Shown here: positions 27,116-34,732 of the stretch, one piece after another | How positions within the stretch are numbered: the stretch's first letter is position 1 | Layout of the letters: each line of letters starts with the position of its first letter | Source of the DNA: Oscillospiraceae bacterium | GTDB taxonomy: Bacteria; Bacillota; Clostridia; Oscillospirales; Ruminococcaceae | Direction of reading: 5' to 3' | Length of the DNA: 64,000 nucleotides | Assembly (NCBI GenBank): GCA_004558145.1 | Contig: SFDQ01000002.1 | Span: 62,001 to 126,000, forward strand | Notes under the pieces: generated by a model | What the model was told of the DNA's origin: nothing | The model's database searches: none | The model's input: only the letters and a program-made list of their open reading frames with translations | Translations under genes and position numbers: made by a program

Positions 27116-28186
27116 ATGAACAAGACCATCGCGGTGATCCGGGGCGACGGCATCGGCCCGGAAATTGTGAACGAAGCCATCAAGGTGCTGGATAAGATCG
27201 CGGAAAAGTACGGCCACACCTTCACCTACGACGACGTGGACATGGGCGGCATTGCCATCGACAAGTGGGGCGACCCGCTGCCCCAGGCCATGCTGGACAA
27301 GTGCCTTGCCGCCGACAGCGTGCTGCTGGGCGCGGTGGGCGGCCCCAAGTGGGAGGGCCTGCCCGGGCCCCAGCGCCCGGAAAAGGGCCTGCTTCGCCTG
27401 CGGGCGGGCATGGGCCTTTACTCGAACCTGCGCCCGGCAAAGCTGTGGCCTCAGCTGGCGGACGCCAGCCCCCTGAAACCCAGCATTGTGGAAAAGGGCA
27501 TCGACTTTCTGGTGGTGCGGGAGCTCATCAGCGGCATCTATTTCGGCGAGCACAAGACGGTGGAGCAAAACGGCGAGAAGGTGGCCACCGATGTGATGCT
27601 CTACGCCGAGCACGAAATCGAGCGCATCGGCCGCATCGCCTTTGAGACCGCCATGAAGCGCAGCAAAAAGGTCACCTGCGTGGACAAGGCAAACGTGCTG
27701 GACACCAGCCGCCTGTGGCGGGCGGTGCTGCACCGCATCAAGGAGGAATACCCGGAGGTGGAGTACGGCGAGATGTTCGTGGACAACGCCTCCATGCAGC
27801 TGGTGAAGGACCCCAGCCAGTTCGACGTGATTGTGACCGGCAACATGTTCGGCGACATCCTCTCGGACGAGGCCAGCATGCTCACCGGCACCATCGGCAT
27901 GATCCCCTCCTCCAGCCTGGGCGACGGCACCCGGGGCATGTACGAGCCCATCCACGGCTCCGCCCCGGACATCGCCGGCCAGAACAAGGCCAACCCCATC
28001 GGCACCATCCTCTCCGCCGCCATGATGCTGAAATACAGCTTCGGCATGGACGGGGAGGCCGCCGCCATCGAGGCCGCGGTGGAGCAGGCGCTGGACGACG
28101 GCCTGCGCACCGCCGACATGATGGCCGAGGGCTGCACCCCCGCCACCTGCTCGGAGATGGGCGACGCCATCGCTGCCCGGCTGTAA
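27116..28186 (+). CDS. leuB: 3-isopropylmalate dehydrogenase
   Basis: A 356-residue NAD-dependent decarboxylating dehydrogenase that makes 2-ketoisocaproate. Family blocks: IRGDGIGPEIV, LLGAVGGPKWE, RPEKGLLRLRAGMGLYSNLRP (broken by substrate residues), VVRELISGIYFGEH, DNASMQLVKDPSQFDVIVTGNMFGDILSD read in segments, and GSAPDIAGQNKANPIG. It is the last gene of the T-box operon and overlaps neither neighbour. Confidence 0.95.
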   Translation: MNKTIAVIRGDGIGPEIVNEAIKVLDKIAEKYGHTFTYDDVDMGGIAIDKWGDPLPQAMLDKCLAADSVLLGAVGGPKWEGLPGPQRPEKGLLRLRAGMGLYSNLRPAKLWPQLADASPLKPSIVEKGIDFLVVRELISGIYFGEHKTVEQNGEKVATDVMLYAEHEIERIGRIAFETAMKRSKKVTCVDKANVLDTSRLWRAVLHRIKEEYPEVEYGEMFVDNASMQLVKDPSQFDVIVTGNMFGDILSDEASMLTGTIGMIPSSSLGDGTRGMYEPIHGSAPDIAGQNKANPIGTILSAAMMLKYSFGMDGEAAAIEAAVEQALDDGLRTADMMAEGCTPATCSEMGDAIAARL

Positions 28187-28207
28187 AAACCTTTTAAAAC
28201 GCGCTTT

Positions 28208-28243
28208 GCCCCGGCCCGTCCTGCTGGACGGGCCGGGGCCTTT
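28208..28243 (+). terminator. Terminator of the leu operon
   Basis: A perfect 14-base-pair stem (GCCCCGGCCCGTCC and its complement) with a TGCT loop, followed by only three T residues. The stem is very strong, the U-tract weak. Its right arm carries the -35 box of the next promoter. Confidence 0.75.
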
Positions 28244-28253
28244 GTGCTATACT
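28225..28253 (+). promoter_or_regulatory. Promoter of the lipoprotein gene
   Basis: TGGACG, 17 bases, TATACT, with TGC before the -10 box. It overlaps the right arm of the leu terminator. Confidence 0.6.
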
Positions 28254-28285
28254 GTGGGTAGAATCGACTGGGAGGTATACCAGCC

Positions 28286-29299
28286 ATGAAAAAGTTGTCG
28301 GCTTTTGCCGCCTGCGCTCTGGCCGCCCTGCTGCTGGCCGGATGCAGCGAACGCACCTACACCGGCATCCTCACCGCCCCGGGCGACGAGACCGCCCGCT
28401 CCTTCACCATGCAGGGGCAGGACGGCACGGCCTATTCCGTCAAGGTGGCGGAGGACGTGCCGGTGGCGGCATGGCCGGAGGGCACCGAACCCGGCGACCT
28501 CTATTCCGGGAACTGGCCCGCCCTGCGCCTTTCGGTCAAGGGGCGAACTTCTCTTTTCGGCAAGCCCGTGACCCTGACGGCCAGCAGCGTGCAAATTGAC
28601 GCGGCACAGCAGCCGGAAGGGCTGACCCTGGCCGACGGCACTTCCCTGTCGGTCTGGCAGGCCAGCTTTGACCGGGAATACTGCGCCCCGGACGGCACGC
28701 TGCTGCTGGAAGAGCGGCTGGGCAGCGAGGCCGCCGACGCCTTGGAAAGCGTATCCGGCTTGACCGAAGGAGCCAAAGAAAACATCCTCGCCTTCTATGA
28801 AGCCCAGGGCATCCTCTACGACCTGCCCGCCCAGCTGGAAAGGGCCTGGGCCGCATACAAGGAAGCAGATGAAGGTTTTGAGCTTTACACCCTGGGGCAG
28901 GAGGTGAACCTCTGCGCCGAAAACGACAGCACCCTCTGGCTGGTCACCACGGTGACGCTGCCCCTGGGCGGGCGGGTGGTCACCGAGGAACCCCTCTGCG
29001 CCGCCTTCGACAAGGCCACCGGCGAGGCGCTGACTGCCGAAGAACTCTTCACCTGCACCGGCGATGAATTGGCCGCCGCCCTGCTGGACGCCGCCGGCAT
29101 CACCGACGAACCGCGCCGCGGCGAAATGCTGGCGGCCTTTGACGAGAACCGGGTGGTGTTCCGCGGCGAGGCGCTGGAAGTGTTCTACCCGGAGGGCGCG
29201 GTGCCCAGCGAAGAGACCGCCCTCATCCTCGGTCTTGACTACACCGACGAAGTGAAGGCCCTTTTGCAGCCCCGGGCGCTGCCCCAAAAGGCAACGTGA
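28286..29299 (+). CDS. Lipoprotein, DUF3298-like C-terminal half
   Basis: A 337-residue exported lipoprotein. The signal peptide ends in a lipobox LLAGC with lipidated C20. Two mixed alpha/beta halves follow; the C-terminal 170 residues (tyrosine/valine-rich strands, EELFTCTGDEL, ending FYPEGAVPSEETALILGL) recall the DUF3298/RsiV C-terminal fold, an extracytoplasmic domain, but the resemblance is weak. GGGAGG lies ten bases before the ATG. It is a single gene between two terminator/promoter regions. Function unknown. Confidence 0.75.
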   Translation: MKKLSAFAACALAALLLAGCSERTYTGILTAPGDETARSFTMQGQDGTAYSVKVAEDVPVAAWPEGTEPGDLYSGNWPALRLSVKGRTSLFGKPVTLTASSVQIDAAQQPEGLTLADGTSLSVWQASFDREYCAPDGTLLLEERLGSEAADALESVSGLTEGAKENILAFYEAQGILYDLPAQLERAWAAYKEADEGFELYTLGQEVNLCAENDSTLWLVTTVTLPLGGRVVTEEPLCAAFDKATGEALTAEELFTCTGDELAAALLDAAGITDEPRRGEMLAAFDENRVVFRGEALEVFYPEGAVPSEETALILGLDYTDEVKALLQPRALPQKAT

Positions 29300-29390
29300 C
29301 AAAATCACGGTAAAGGCGGCCCGTTTGGGGTATGCTATGAGCGTAAGGTAAACAAAGAGGCGGCAGACCCGCCGAAAGGAGATAGAAACG

Positions 29391-29702
29391 ATGAGCGTTG
29401 TGCATGTGGATTCCAAGAATTTTGAGGCCGAGGTGCTGCACAGCACCCAGCCGGTGCTGCTGGACTTCTGGGCCACCTGGTGCGGCCCCTGCCGTATGCT
29501 GGCCCCGGTGCTGGACGAGATCGCCACCGAGAAGGCCGGCGAGGTGAAGGTGTGCAAGCTGGACATTGACCAGAGCCCCGAACTGGCCACCCGGTACGGC
29601 GTGATGAGCATCCCCACCCTGATGGTCTTCAAGGACGGCCAGGTGGTGAACAAGAGCGTGGGTCTGGTGCCCAAGGCCGCGGTGGAAAAGCTGCTGGGCT
29701 GA
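29391..29702 (+). CDS. trxA: Thioredoxin
   Basis: A 103-residue cytosolic thioredoxin with the active site WCGPC (C31, C34), the buried Asp in LLDFWA, and the cis-Pro in MSIPTLMVF. Length is standard. It is monocistronic, with AAAGGAG upstream of the ATG, and is closed by a strong terminator. A candidate -10 box (TATGCT) lies about 60 bases upstream with no good -35 box. Confidence 0.95.
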   Translation: MSVVHVDSKNFEAEVLHSTQPVLLDFWATWCGPCRMLAPVLDEIATEKAGEVKVCKLDIDQSPELATRYGVMSIPTLMVFKDGQVVNKSVGLVPKAAVEKLLG

Positions 29703-29726
29703 GCCACCATATTCCAAAACAGAACG

Positions 29727-29761
29727 AAGCTCCCCCGGCGGGCCCGCCGGGGGAGCTTTTT
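29727..29761. terminator. Bidirectional terminator (trxA / anti-sigma gene)
   Basis: A perfect palindrome of 32 bases (arms AAGCTCCCCCGGCGGG) followed by T residues on the plus strand and preceded by A residues. It serves both convergent genes. Confidence 0.9.
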
Positions 29762-29773
29762 GTTGCGCAGGAT

Positions 29774-30352
29774 TCAGCCCTTCGCCGCCTGACGGAACAG
29801 GCCGATGAGGGTCTCCACCTCGCTGACGTCGCCGGTGTAGCTGAAGGAAAAGCCCTCGTCCGTCCAAACGGCATAGCTGCTGCCCTCAAAGGTGCGGCAC
29901 TCCACCTGCACGCCGTTCACGTCCCGGGTCTCCACCGTCTCGCCGCCGTAGATGCCGCTCACGTCCTCGCTGCCGTACTGCACACGGAACAAAGAGCCGT
30001 CGGCGTATTCCACCTGCCCCAGCACAGGGTAGCCCTGGGCCACCAGCACCGAGAGGGCGGCGGTCTCCTTGTCCAGCACGGGAACGGGGAAATCCAGATA
30101 TTCCTCCATCTCCTCCACCGTGGCCACGCTGATGACGGGGTTGGTCACCTCCACCGGCGCGGGGTCGGGCGTCAGCCCTTCGCCGCCGCCGAGCAGCAGC
30201 GAGCCGCCCAGCACCGCAACGCACAGGCAGGCGGCCACTGCTCCCCACCTCAGCCAGAGGGGCGCTTTGCGGCTCTTGCGGTAGCCGGCGGCCTCCTCCA
30301 CATAGCTGTCGTTCACTTCGCCCACAGCTTCCAGCAGTTTCTTTTCGTTCAT
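29774..30352 (-). CDS. Membrane-anchored anti-sigma-type protein
   Basis: A 192-residue single-pass protein: a short charged cytosolic N-terminus (about 1-33), one membrane helix (about 35-55) and a soluble extracytoplasmic domain. It begins with ATGA overlap on the stop of the ECF sigma gene. Placement and topology make it the cognate anti-sigma factor that would hold the sigma factor at the membrane. No ZAS zinc motif is visible, so the family is uncertain. GGAG lies seven bases before the ATG. Confidence 0.75.
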   Translation of the reverse strand: MNEKKLLEAVGEVNDSYVEEAAGYRKSRKAPLWLRWGAVAACLCVAVLGGSLLLGGGEGLTPDPAPVEVTNPVISVATVEEMEEYLDFPVPVLDKETAALSVLVAQGYPVLGQVEYADGSLFRVQYGSEDVSGIYGGETVETRDVNGVQVECRTFEGSSYAVWTDEGFSFSYTGDVSEVETLIGLFRQAAKG

Positions 30353-30906
30353 ACAGACACTCCTTCCCCGGCCAGATGCTCTTTCAGCTTCCGGCGCATG
30401 CGCGCAAGGCGCACCGTGACGTTCTTTTCCGAAAGGCCCACCCGCCCGGCGATCTGGCGGCAGCTGTCCGCGAACCAGTAGCGGCGCAGAAAGATGACCC
30501 GGTCCTCCCGGCTCAGGGCGTCGAGAAAGCGCTCGATGCACCGGGCCAGTTCCTTCGTTTCCAGCGCCTGCACCGCCTCGTCCGCCCCGGCAAGGCAATC
30601 CTCCAGCTCCTCAAAGGGCACGCAGCCCGCGGCGCTGCGCCGGGCCGCGCGCTTTTTGTAATAGGCGTTCAGGGCAATGTTGCGCACCACCCGGCACAGA
30701 TAGGCCCGCAGCGGAGCAGGCCGCGCCGGTGGTATCGCCCGCCAGAGGCCGAGGTAGGCGTCGTTCACGCACTCCTCCGCGTCCTGACGGTCGTTCAGGA
30801 TGTTGAGCGCAAGGCTGCGGCACAGCCCGCCGTAGGTCTCGTCCACCGCCCGCAGCGCTTCTTCCGACCGCGCCCAGAAAAGCCCGACGATCTGCACGTC
30901 TTCCAC
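30349..30906 (-). CDS. ECF-type RNA polymerase sigma factor
   Basis: A 185-residue sigma-70 family protein with region 2 (YGGLCRSLALNILNDRQDAE, then ECVNDAYLGLWRAIP) and region 4 (LSREDRVIFLRRYWFADSCR, with the recognition helix GLSEKNVTVRLARMRRKLKEHL). The start is GTG with AAGGAGGAGG upstream. It is transcribed ahead of and overlapping its anti-sigma gene, the usual regulatory unit for envelope-stress responses. The inducing signal is not readable; the VanY-like gene downstream of the inverted repeat region is not in the same transcription unit direction-wise problem, since it lies upstream on the same strand. Confidence 0.88.
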   Translation of the reverse strand: MEDVQIVGLFWARSEEALRAVDETYGGLCRSLALNILNDRQDAEECVNDAYLGLWRAIPPARPAPLRAYLCRVVRNIALNAYYKKRAARRSAAGCVPFEELEDCLAGADEAVQALETKELARCIERFLDALSREDRVIFLRRYWFADSCRQIAGRVGLSEKNVTVRLARMRRKLKEHLAGEGVSV

Positions 30907-30933
30907 GATGGTCACCTCCTCCTTTCGGCTTTC

Positions 30934-30951
30934 AACCGTTATACTACGGTT
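30934..30951. promoter_or_regulatory. 18-base inverted repeat upstream of the ECF sigma gene
   Basis: AACCGT, six bases, ACGGTT, with TATAAC inside on the minus strand. It begins 28 bases before the sigma start and just follows a TGTAGC...CGTAG arrangement that could be an ECF self-promoter. Site function is inferred. Confidence 0.45.
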
Positions 30952-30986
30952 TTGCGGCCGAATGCTACACTTTTTCTCAAAAAAAA

Positions 30987-31841
30987 TCACGCCTGCCCCA
31001 GATATTCCTCCAGGCAAAGGCCCTGCTCGGTGATGGCGCGGGCGGCATCCTGCCCCACATAGCGGTAGTGCCAGGGCTCGTTGGAGATGCCGGTGATATC
31101 CACCTTGTCCGCCGGGTAGCGCTTGATGAAGCCGTATTCCCAGGCGTGTTCCAGCAGCCAGTCGTAAAGCTCCTGCCCGGTGCCCATAGTCTGGTCCGGA
31201 TTGATGTCCACCGCCAGGCCCAGCTCGTGCTCGCTGGTGCCCGGCTGGGCCACCCACTGGGCCGCCGCCTGACGGGCCAGGTCCTCGGGGTAGCCCTCCC
31301 GCCGGTAGGCTTCTATCTTGTCCTCCATGATCTGCCGCTGCTCCTCGCCGGTGCGCCAGCCGGAGGCCACCACCGGGTAAAGCCCCTCGGCCCGGGCCGC
31401 GTCGAACAGTTGCTGCAACGCGGGCAGGATGCGCTCGTCCACCCGCTCGCCTCCCGCCACCTCCACCGTCTGCACCTGCCAGTCGGCGGGCAGAGGATGG
31501 TCGGCGTTCACCAACATCAGTTCCCAGCTTTCGGCGGCGGGCGCGCTGGCCGGTGCGCTTTCCGCCGGGCGGCTCACCGGGGCGGAGGGCGCATCTGCGA
31601 GCAGAGCCTGCATCCCTTCCGCGGCCCAGGCGGACAACCGCCACACCCCCGCCAGCGCCAGCAAAAACACCCCCAGCGCCAGCAGACGGCGGCCCAGGCG
31701 ACGACGGTGACGGGCGCGTCGGCGGTCGAACACCCGCTGCCGGGGCGGCGGCGCTTGCCACCCATCGCCGGGGCGTCGGGCCGCCCCGGTGCGCAGACGC
31801 CGACCCGTGGGGGGCCGCCTTATCCTTCGACGCTGTTCCAT
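30987..31841 (-). CDS. VanY-like D-alanyl-D-alanine carboxypeptidase (M15)
   Basis: A 284-residue membrane-anchored zinc peptidase. An arginine-rich cytosolic tail (1-50) precedes one membrane helix (about 52-73), a Pro/Ala/Ser linker (82-105), and an M15B domain with SGWRTGEEQ, SEHELGLAVDI (zinc ligands H205 and D212) and EPWHYRYVG (H258). The family trims terminal D-Ala from peptidoglycan stem peptides; LdcB-type L,D-carboxypeptidase activity is the alternative. The ATG follows GGGGAGGG by seven bases. A VanR/VanS-like pair lies upstream on the same strand beyond a structured spacer. Confidence 0.88.
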   Translation of the reverse strand: MEQRRRIRRPPTGRRLRTGAARRPGDGWQAPPPRQRVFDRRRARHRRRLGRRLLALGVFLLALAGVWRLSAWAAEGMQALLADAPSAPVSRPAESAPASAPAAESWELMLVNADHPLPADWQVQTVEVAGGERVDERILPALQQLFDAARAEGLYPVVASGWRTGEEQRQIMEDKIEAYRREGYPEDLARQAAAQWVAQPGTSEHELGLAVDINPDQTMGTGQELYDWLLEHAWEYGFIKRYPADKVDITGISNEPWHYRYVGQDAARAITEQGLCLEEYLGQA

Positions 31842-32347
31842 TTTCTGTCCCTCCCCATGCAAAAAAAGCCGCTCTTTAGCCGGGGTGCCGTAAGAAAACG
31901 GCGCCGGGAAGTGGGCGCTTTTGCGGTATCGCGGCGTCAAAGCGCCTTGACAACCACAAAGGGTGCCTGCGGCGTTTTTCCTTGCGCTTCCATCAAAATC
32001 GCCCGCTTCCTGGTGCTGTGCAGTCCGGGTCCGCGAAGCGGCCAAGGCCCCGGTGGGGCCTTGGACCGGCTGGGCGGTCTGCAAAGCAGAGCGGGCGCTT
32101 CTTTGTTGCGCCCGCAGCCCACGCCCCAGGATTTTGGATGGAGAAAGCACAAAGAGCGGCCCCGCAAGCCTTGATGGCTTGGGGGGCCGCTCTGCGTGTT
32201 TTATGCGTCAAAATCCTACAGCAGAACCGTCGTTTTCTTATGCCACCCCGGCTTTGGCGGTACATCCATTGTACCGAAAAAGGGCGGCGGCTGTTTTTGC
32301 ATTTCGGGACGGAAAGCCGAAGTTTTTCTGCCCAAAACCTTACGATT
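31842..32347. repeat. Structured, gene-free spacer with nested inverted repeats
   Basis: About 500 bases with no credible gene. It holds: a pair of inverted copies of a roughly 24-base sequence around GTTTTCTTA-CC-CACCCCGGCT (about 31879-31902 and 32230-32253, about three mismatches); a perfect 10-bp hairpin (32042-32064); a perfect 8-bp hairpin GCGGGCGC (32091-32115); an 88-base near-palindrome (32129-32216) with outer arms GGATTTTG/CAAAATCC and an 18-base inner stem; and a 7-bp hairpin (32258-32276). The 32153-32193 hairpin could end the VanRS operon on the minus strand. The whole could be a MITE-like element or a structured RNA; neither is shown. Confidence 0.6.
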
Positions 32348-33433
32348 TTATGACGCGGGCATCTCCACCGTGAAGATGACCCGGTTATCATAGCTTTCGG
32401 CGGAAATTTGGCCGCCGTGGCGCGTGACGATCTCCTTTGCGATGGCAAGGCCCAGCCCCGCACCGCCGCTGCGGGTGGCGCGGGCGGAGTCCGCCCGGTA
32501 AAAGCGCTCGAACAGGCGGGAGAGTACCTCCGGGGGGATGGTGCGGCCCCGGTTTTCCAGCCGGATGACCACCTTGCCCGGCTGCTGGGCCAGGGTGAGC
32601 ATCAGGGGGCTGCCCGGCTCGCTGTAACTGATGGCGTTGCGGATGATGTTGTCCAGCACCCGCTCCATCTTGCCCGCATCGCAGGTGAGCATCACCTTCG
32701 GCGGCAGCTGGGCCCGCCATTCCAGGCCCTTGTCCGCCATAAGGGGCTTGAACTCCCACATCATCTGCTCCAGCATGCGGCTCACATCCACCCGCTCCTT
32801 TTCCAGCTCGATGGCCGAGAGATTGAACCGGGTGATCTCAAAGAACTCGTTGATGAGGTCTTCCAGCCGCAGGGCCTTGTCCAGCGCCACGCCGGTGTAA
32901 CGGGCGCGCATCTCCGGCGAGAGGTCCGGCTCCTCCTGCAAGAGGGTCAGGTATCCCACCACGCTGGTGAGGGGCGTTTTCAGGTCGTGGGCCAGATAGA
33001 CGATGAGGTCGTTCTTGCGCTGCTCGGCCTCCCGGGCCACATAGGCGCTGCGCAGGGCCTGCTCCCGGGCGAGGTTCAACTCGTCCTCCGCCGCTTTCAG
33101 CGCGGCGGGCAGGCGGATGGGCTCTTCGCCCGGGTCAGCCAGCTGTTTTGCCGCCTGCAGCAGCGTTTCGGTGCTTTTGAGGGCCCGGCGCAAAAACCAC
33201 CAGCCCACCAGAAACCACACGCCCAGCAGCCCGCAGGCGCCCACCAGCAGAAAATTGTCCTTGATCCAGCGGAACAGCTCATAGTTGGGCTCCCAGCCCT
33301 GCCAGGCGTGGTTGTTGCCCGTCCACCAGACCAGCACGGCCAGCGCCAGGAATGCCACGGCGGTGAAGAACATCGCCGTGAACATCTGGCTGATGAGCTG
33401 GCGGCCAAAACCGCTCTCTCGTTTCTTACTCAA
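32348..33433 (-). CDS. VanS-like sensor histidine kinase
   Basis: A 361-residue membrane kinase. Two N-terminal membrane helices (about 17-37 and 61-82) flank a very short external loop of about 22 residues; there follow a linker, the HisKA domain with H149 in LAHDLKTPLTSVVGYLTLL, and a HATPase domain with NIIRNAISYSEPG (N box), GAGLGLAIAKEIV (G box). The LKTPLTSVVGYL form is that of VanS from VanC/E/G-type systems. It overlaps the response regulator gene by eight bases. Target signal unknown; resistance ligase genes are absent here. Confidence 0.88.
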   Translation of the reverse strand: MSKKRESGFGRQLISQMFTAMFFTAVAFLALAVLVWWTGNNHAWQGWEPNYELFRWIKDNFLLVGACGLLGVWFLVGWWFLRRALKSTETLLQAAKQLADPGEEPIRLPAALKAAEDELNLAREQALRSAYVAREAEQRKNDLIVYLAHDLKTPLTSVVGYLTLLQEEPDLSPEMRARYTGVALDKALRLEDLINEFFEITRFNLSAIELEKERVDVSRMLEQMMWEFKPLMADKGLEWRAQLPPKVMLTCDAGKMERVLDNIIRNAISYSEPGSPLMLTLAQQPGKVVIRLENRGRTIPPEVLSRLFERFYRADSARATRSGGAGLGLAIAKEIVTRHGGQISAESYDNRVIFTVEMPAS

Positions 33434-34115
33434 CGGTGTAGCCCACCCCCCAGACGGTTTTTACATAGCGGGGCTTGCGGGGCGGCTCGCCCAGCTTTTC
33501 CCGCAGGCGGGCGATGTGAGCCATCACGGTGTTGCTGCTGTCCAGGTATTTTTCGCCCCACACGGCGCTGAACAGCTCCTCCGAGGATACCACCTTCCCC
33601 TGCCGCCGGCACAGATACCACAAAATGCTGAACTCGGTGGGGGTGAGGGACACCTCCTTGCCGTTCAGGGTGCACTTGTGCCCTTCTTTGGAGATGCTCA
33701 AGGCCCGGATGTCCAGCCGGTCCGGCTCGCCGGTGCTGGCGGCGTCGTAGCGCAGATAGCGCCGCAGCTGGGTCTTGACCCGGGCCACCAGTTCCAGCGG
33801 GTTGAAGGGCTTGGTGATGTAGTCGTCCGCCCCGAGAGACAGGCCGGTTATCTTGTCCATGTCCTCCACCCGGGCGGTGAGCATCACGATGGGGAACAGA
33901 TGCTGCTGGCGGATGCGGCGGCAGAGGGAAAAGCCGTCCATGTCCGGCAGCATCACGTCCAGGATGGCAAGGTCCGGCTTGTTCGTTTCAATGCATGCCA
34001 GCGCCGCCGCGGCGGTGCCGCACAGCTGCACCCGGTAGCCCTCGTTTTTGAGATACACCGCCACCAGGTCGGCAATTTCCTGCTCGTCGTCCACCACGAG
34101 GATGGTCTCGTTCAT
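33426..34115 (-). CDS. VanR-like OmpR-family response regulator
   Basis: A 229-residue regulator: receiver domain (1-120; acidic pocket D9/D10, phospho-acceptor D53 in LAILDVMLPD, T80, K102 in ADDYITKPF) and a winged-helix DNA-binding domain (about 135-229). The run EQEIADLVAVYLKNEGY and ITGLSLGADDYITKPFNPLE are close to VanR of enterococcal VanC/VanG-type operons. It is coupled upstream to a GNAT gene and downstream to the sensor kinase by short overlaps. Confidence 0.9.
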   Translation of the reverse strand: MNETILVVDDEQEIADLVAVYLKNEGYRVQLCGTAAAALACIETNKPDLAILDVMLPDMDGFSLCRRIRQQHLFPIVMLTARVEDMDKITGLSLGADDYITKPFNPLELVARVKTQLRRYLRYDAASTGEPDRLDIRALSISKEGHKCTLNGKEVSLTPTEFSILWYLCRRQGKVVSSEELFSAVWGEKYLDSSNTVMAHIARLREKLGEPPRKPRYVKTVWGVGYTVE

Positions 34116-34672
34116 TCCGCGCTCTCCTCCCCCAGCGGCTTTGCCATATACAGCACGTCCTCATAGCTGCCGTCGGGAAATTTCATATTCCGGGGCAGGG
34201 TGCCGCAGAGTTCAAAGCCCAGCTTTTTGTAAAGGGCGATGGCCCCGGTGTTGTGGGCGGCCACCTCCAGCTCCAGCTGTTCCAGGCCCAGGCCGCGGGC
34301 GGCGGCGATGAGTTCTTTCAGCAAGACGGTGCCGATGCCCTGGCCCGTGAATTTTTGATAAAGGGCCACGGCGACCTGGGCCCGGTGGCGGTAGCGCGCC
34401 ATGGGAAAACCCATCAACGAGGCGTTGCCCGCGTGCTCGCCGTCCCAGAAGGCCAGCAGCATCAGGTTCACCGGGGACTCGTTCTGGCCGCGGATGAAGG
34501 CTTTTTCCTCCTCCGCCGTCATGGTGACCTCCTCCGGCCCGCGGGCCAGCCACGGGGTCTCGCCGCAGGTGGTCTTGAGATAGCGAAGAAGCATTTCCGC
34601 GTCCTCTTCCTCGGCGCAGCGCAGGGTGAGCGTGTGGCCGTTCAGGGTGCGGGTGACAGGTTCCACAAGCAT
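34112..34672 (-). CDS. GNAT family N-acetyltransferase
   Basis: A 186-residue acetyl-CoA-dependent acetyltransferase with the motif A segment VALYQKFTGQGIGTVLLKEL (Q-x-x-G-x-G) and a C-terminal LELEVAAHNTGAIALYKKLGFEL typical of RimJ/RimL/SpeG-like members. GAGGAGG lies seven bases before the ATG. It leads the VanRS-like operon and overlaps its response regulator by four bases. The acceptor is unknown. Confidence 0.88.
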   Translation of the reverse strand: MLVEPVTRTLNGHTLTLRCAEEEDAEMLLRYLKTTCGETPWLARGPEEVTMTAEEEKAFIRGQNESPVNLMLLAFWDGEHAGNASLMGFPMARYRHRAQVAVALYQKFTGQGIGTVLLKELIAAARGLGLEQLELEVAAHNTGAIALYKKLGFELCGTLPRNMKFPDGSYEDVLYMAKPLGEESAE

Positions 34673-34698
34673 GAGTCTTCCTCCTCTTTTTACAGTTC

Positions 34699-34724
34699 GG
34701 CCCCGGCCTTTGAGGGCCGGGGCC
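34699..34724 (-). terminator. Stem-loop after the AI-2E transporter gene
   Basis: Perfect 10-bp stem GGCCCCGGCC/GGCCGGGGCC with a six-base loop, just after the transporter stop. No run of T residues follows on the minus strand, so termination may be partial and the GNAT-VanRS genes may receive read-through. Confidence 0.5.
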
Positions 34725-34732
34725 GGGCGTTT

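Noticed and set aside
30349-31761. Longer version of the ECF sigma protein extending about 285 codons upstream
   Set aside because: The extra N-terminus is an Arg/Gly/Pro-rich shadow of the VanY-like gene in another frame; the GTG with AAGGAGGAGG gives the normal family length.
31842-31990. Separate promoter for the VanY-like gene
   Set aside because: TTGTCA-N17-GATACC exists on the minus strand but the -10 box is too poor to report.
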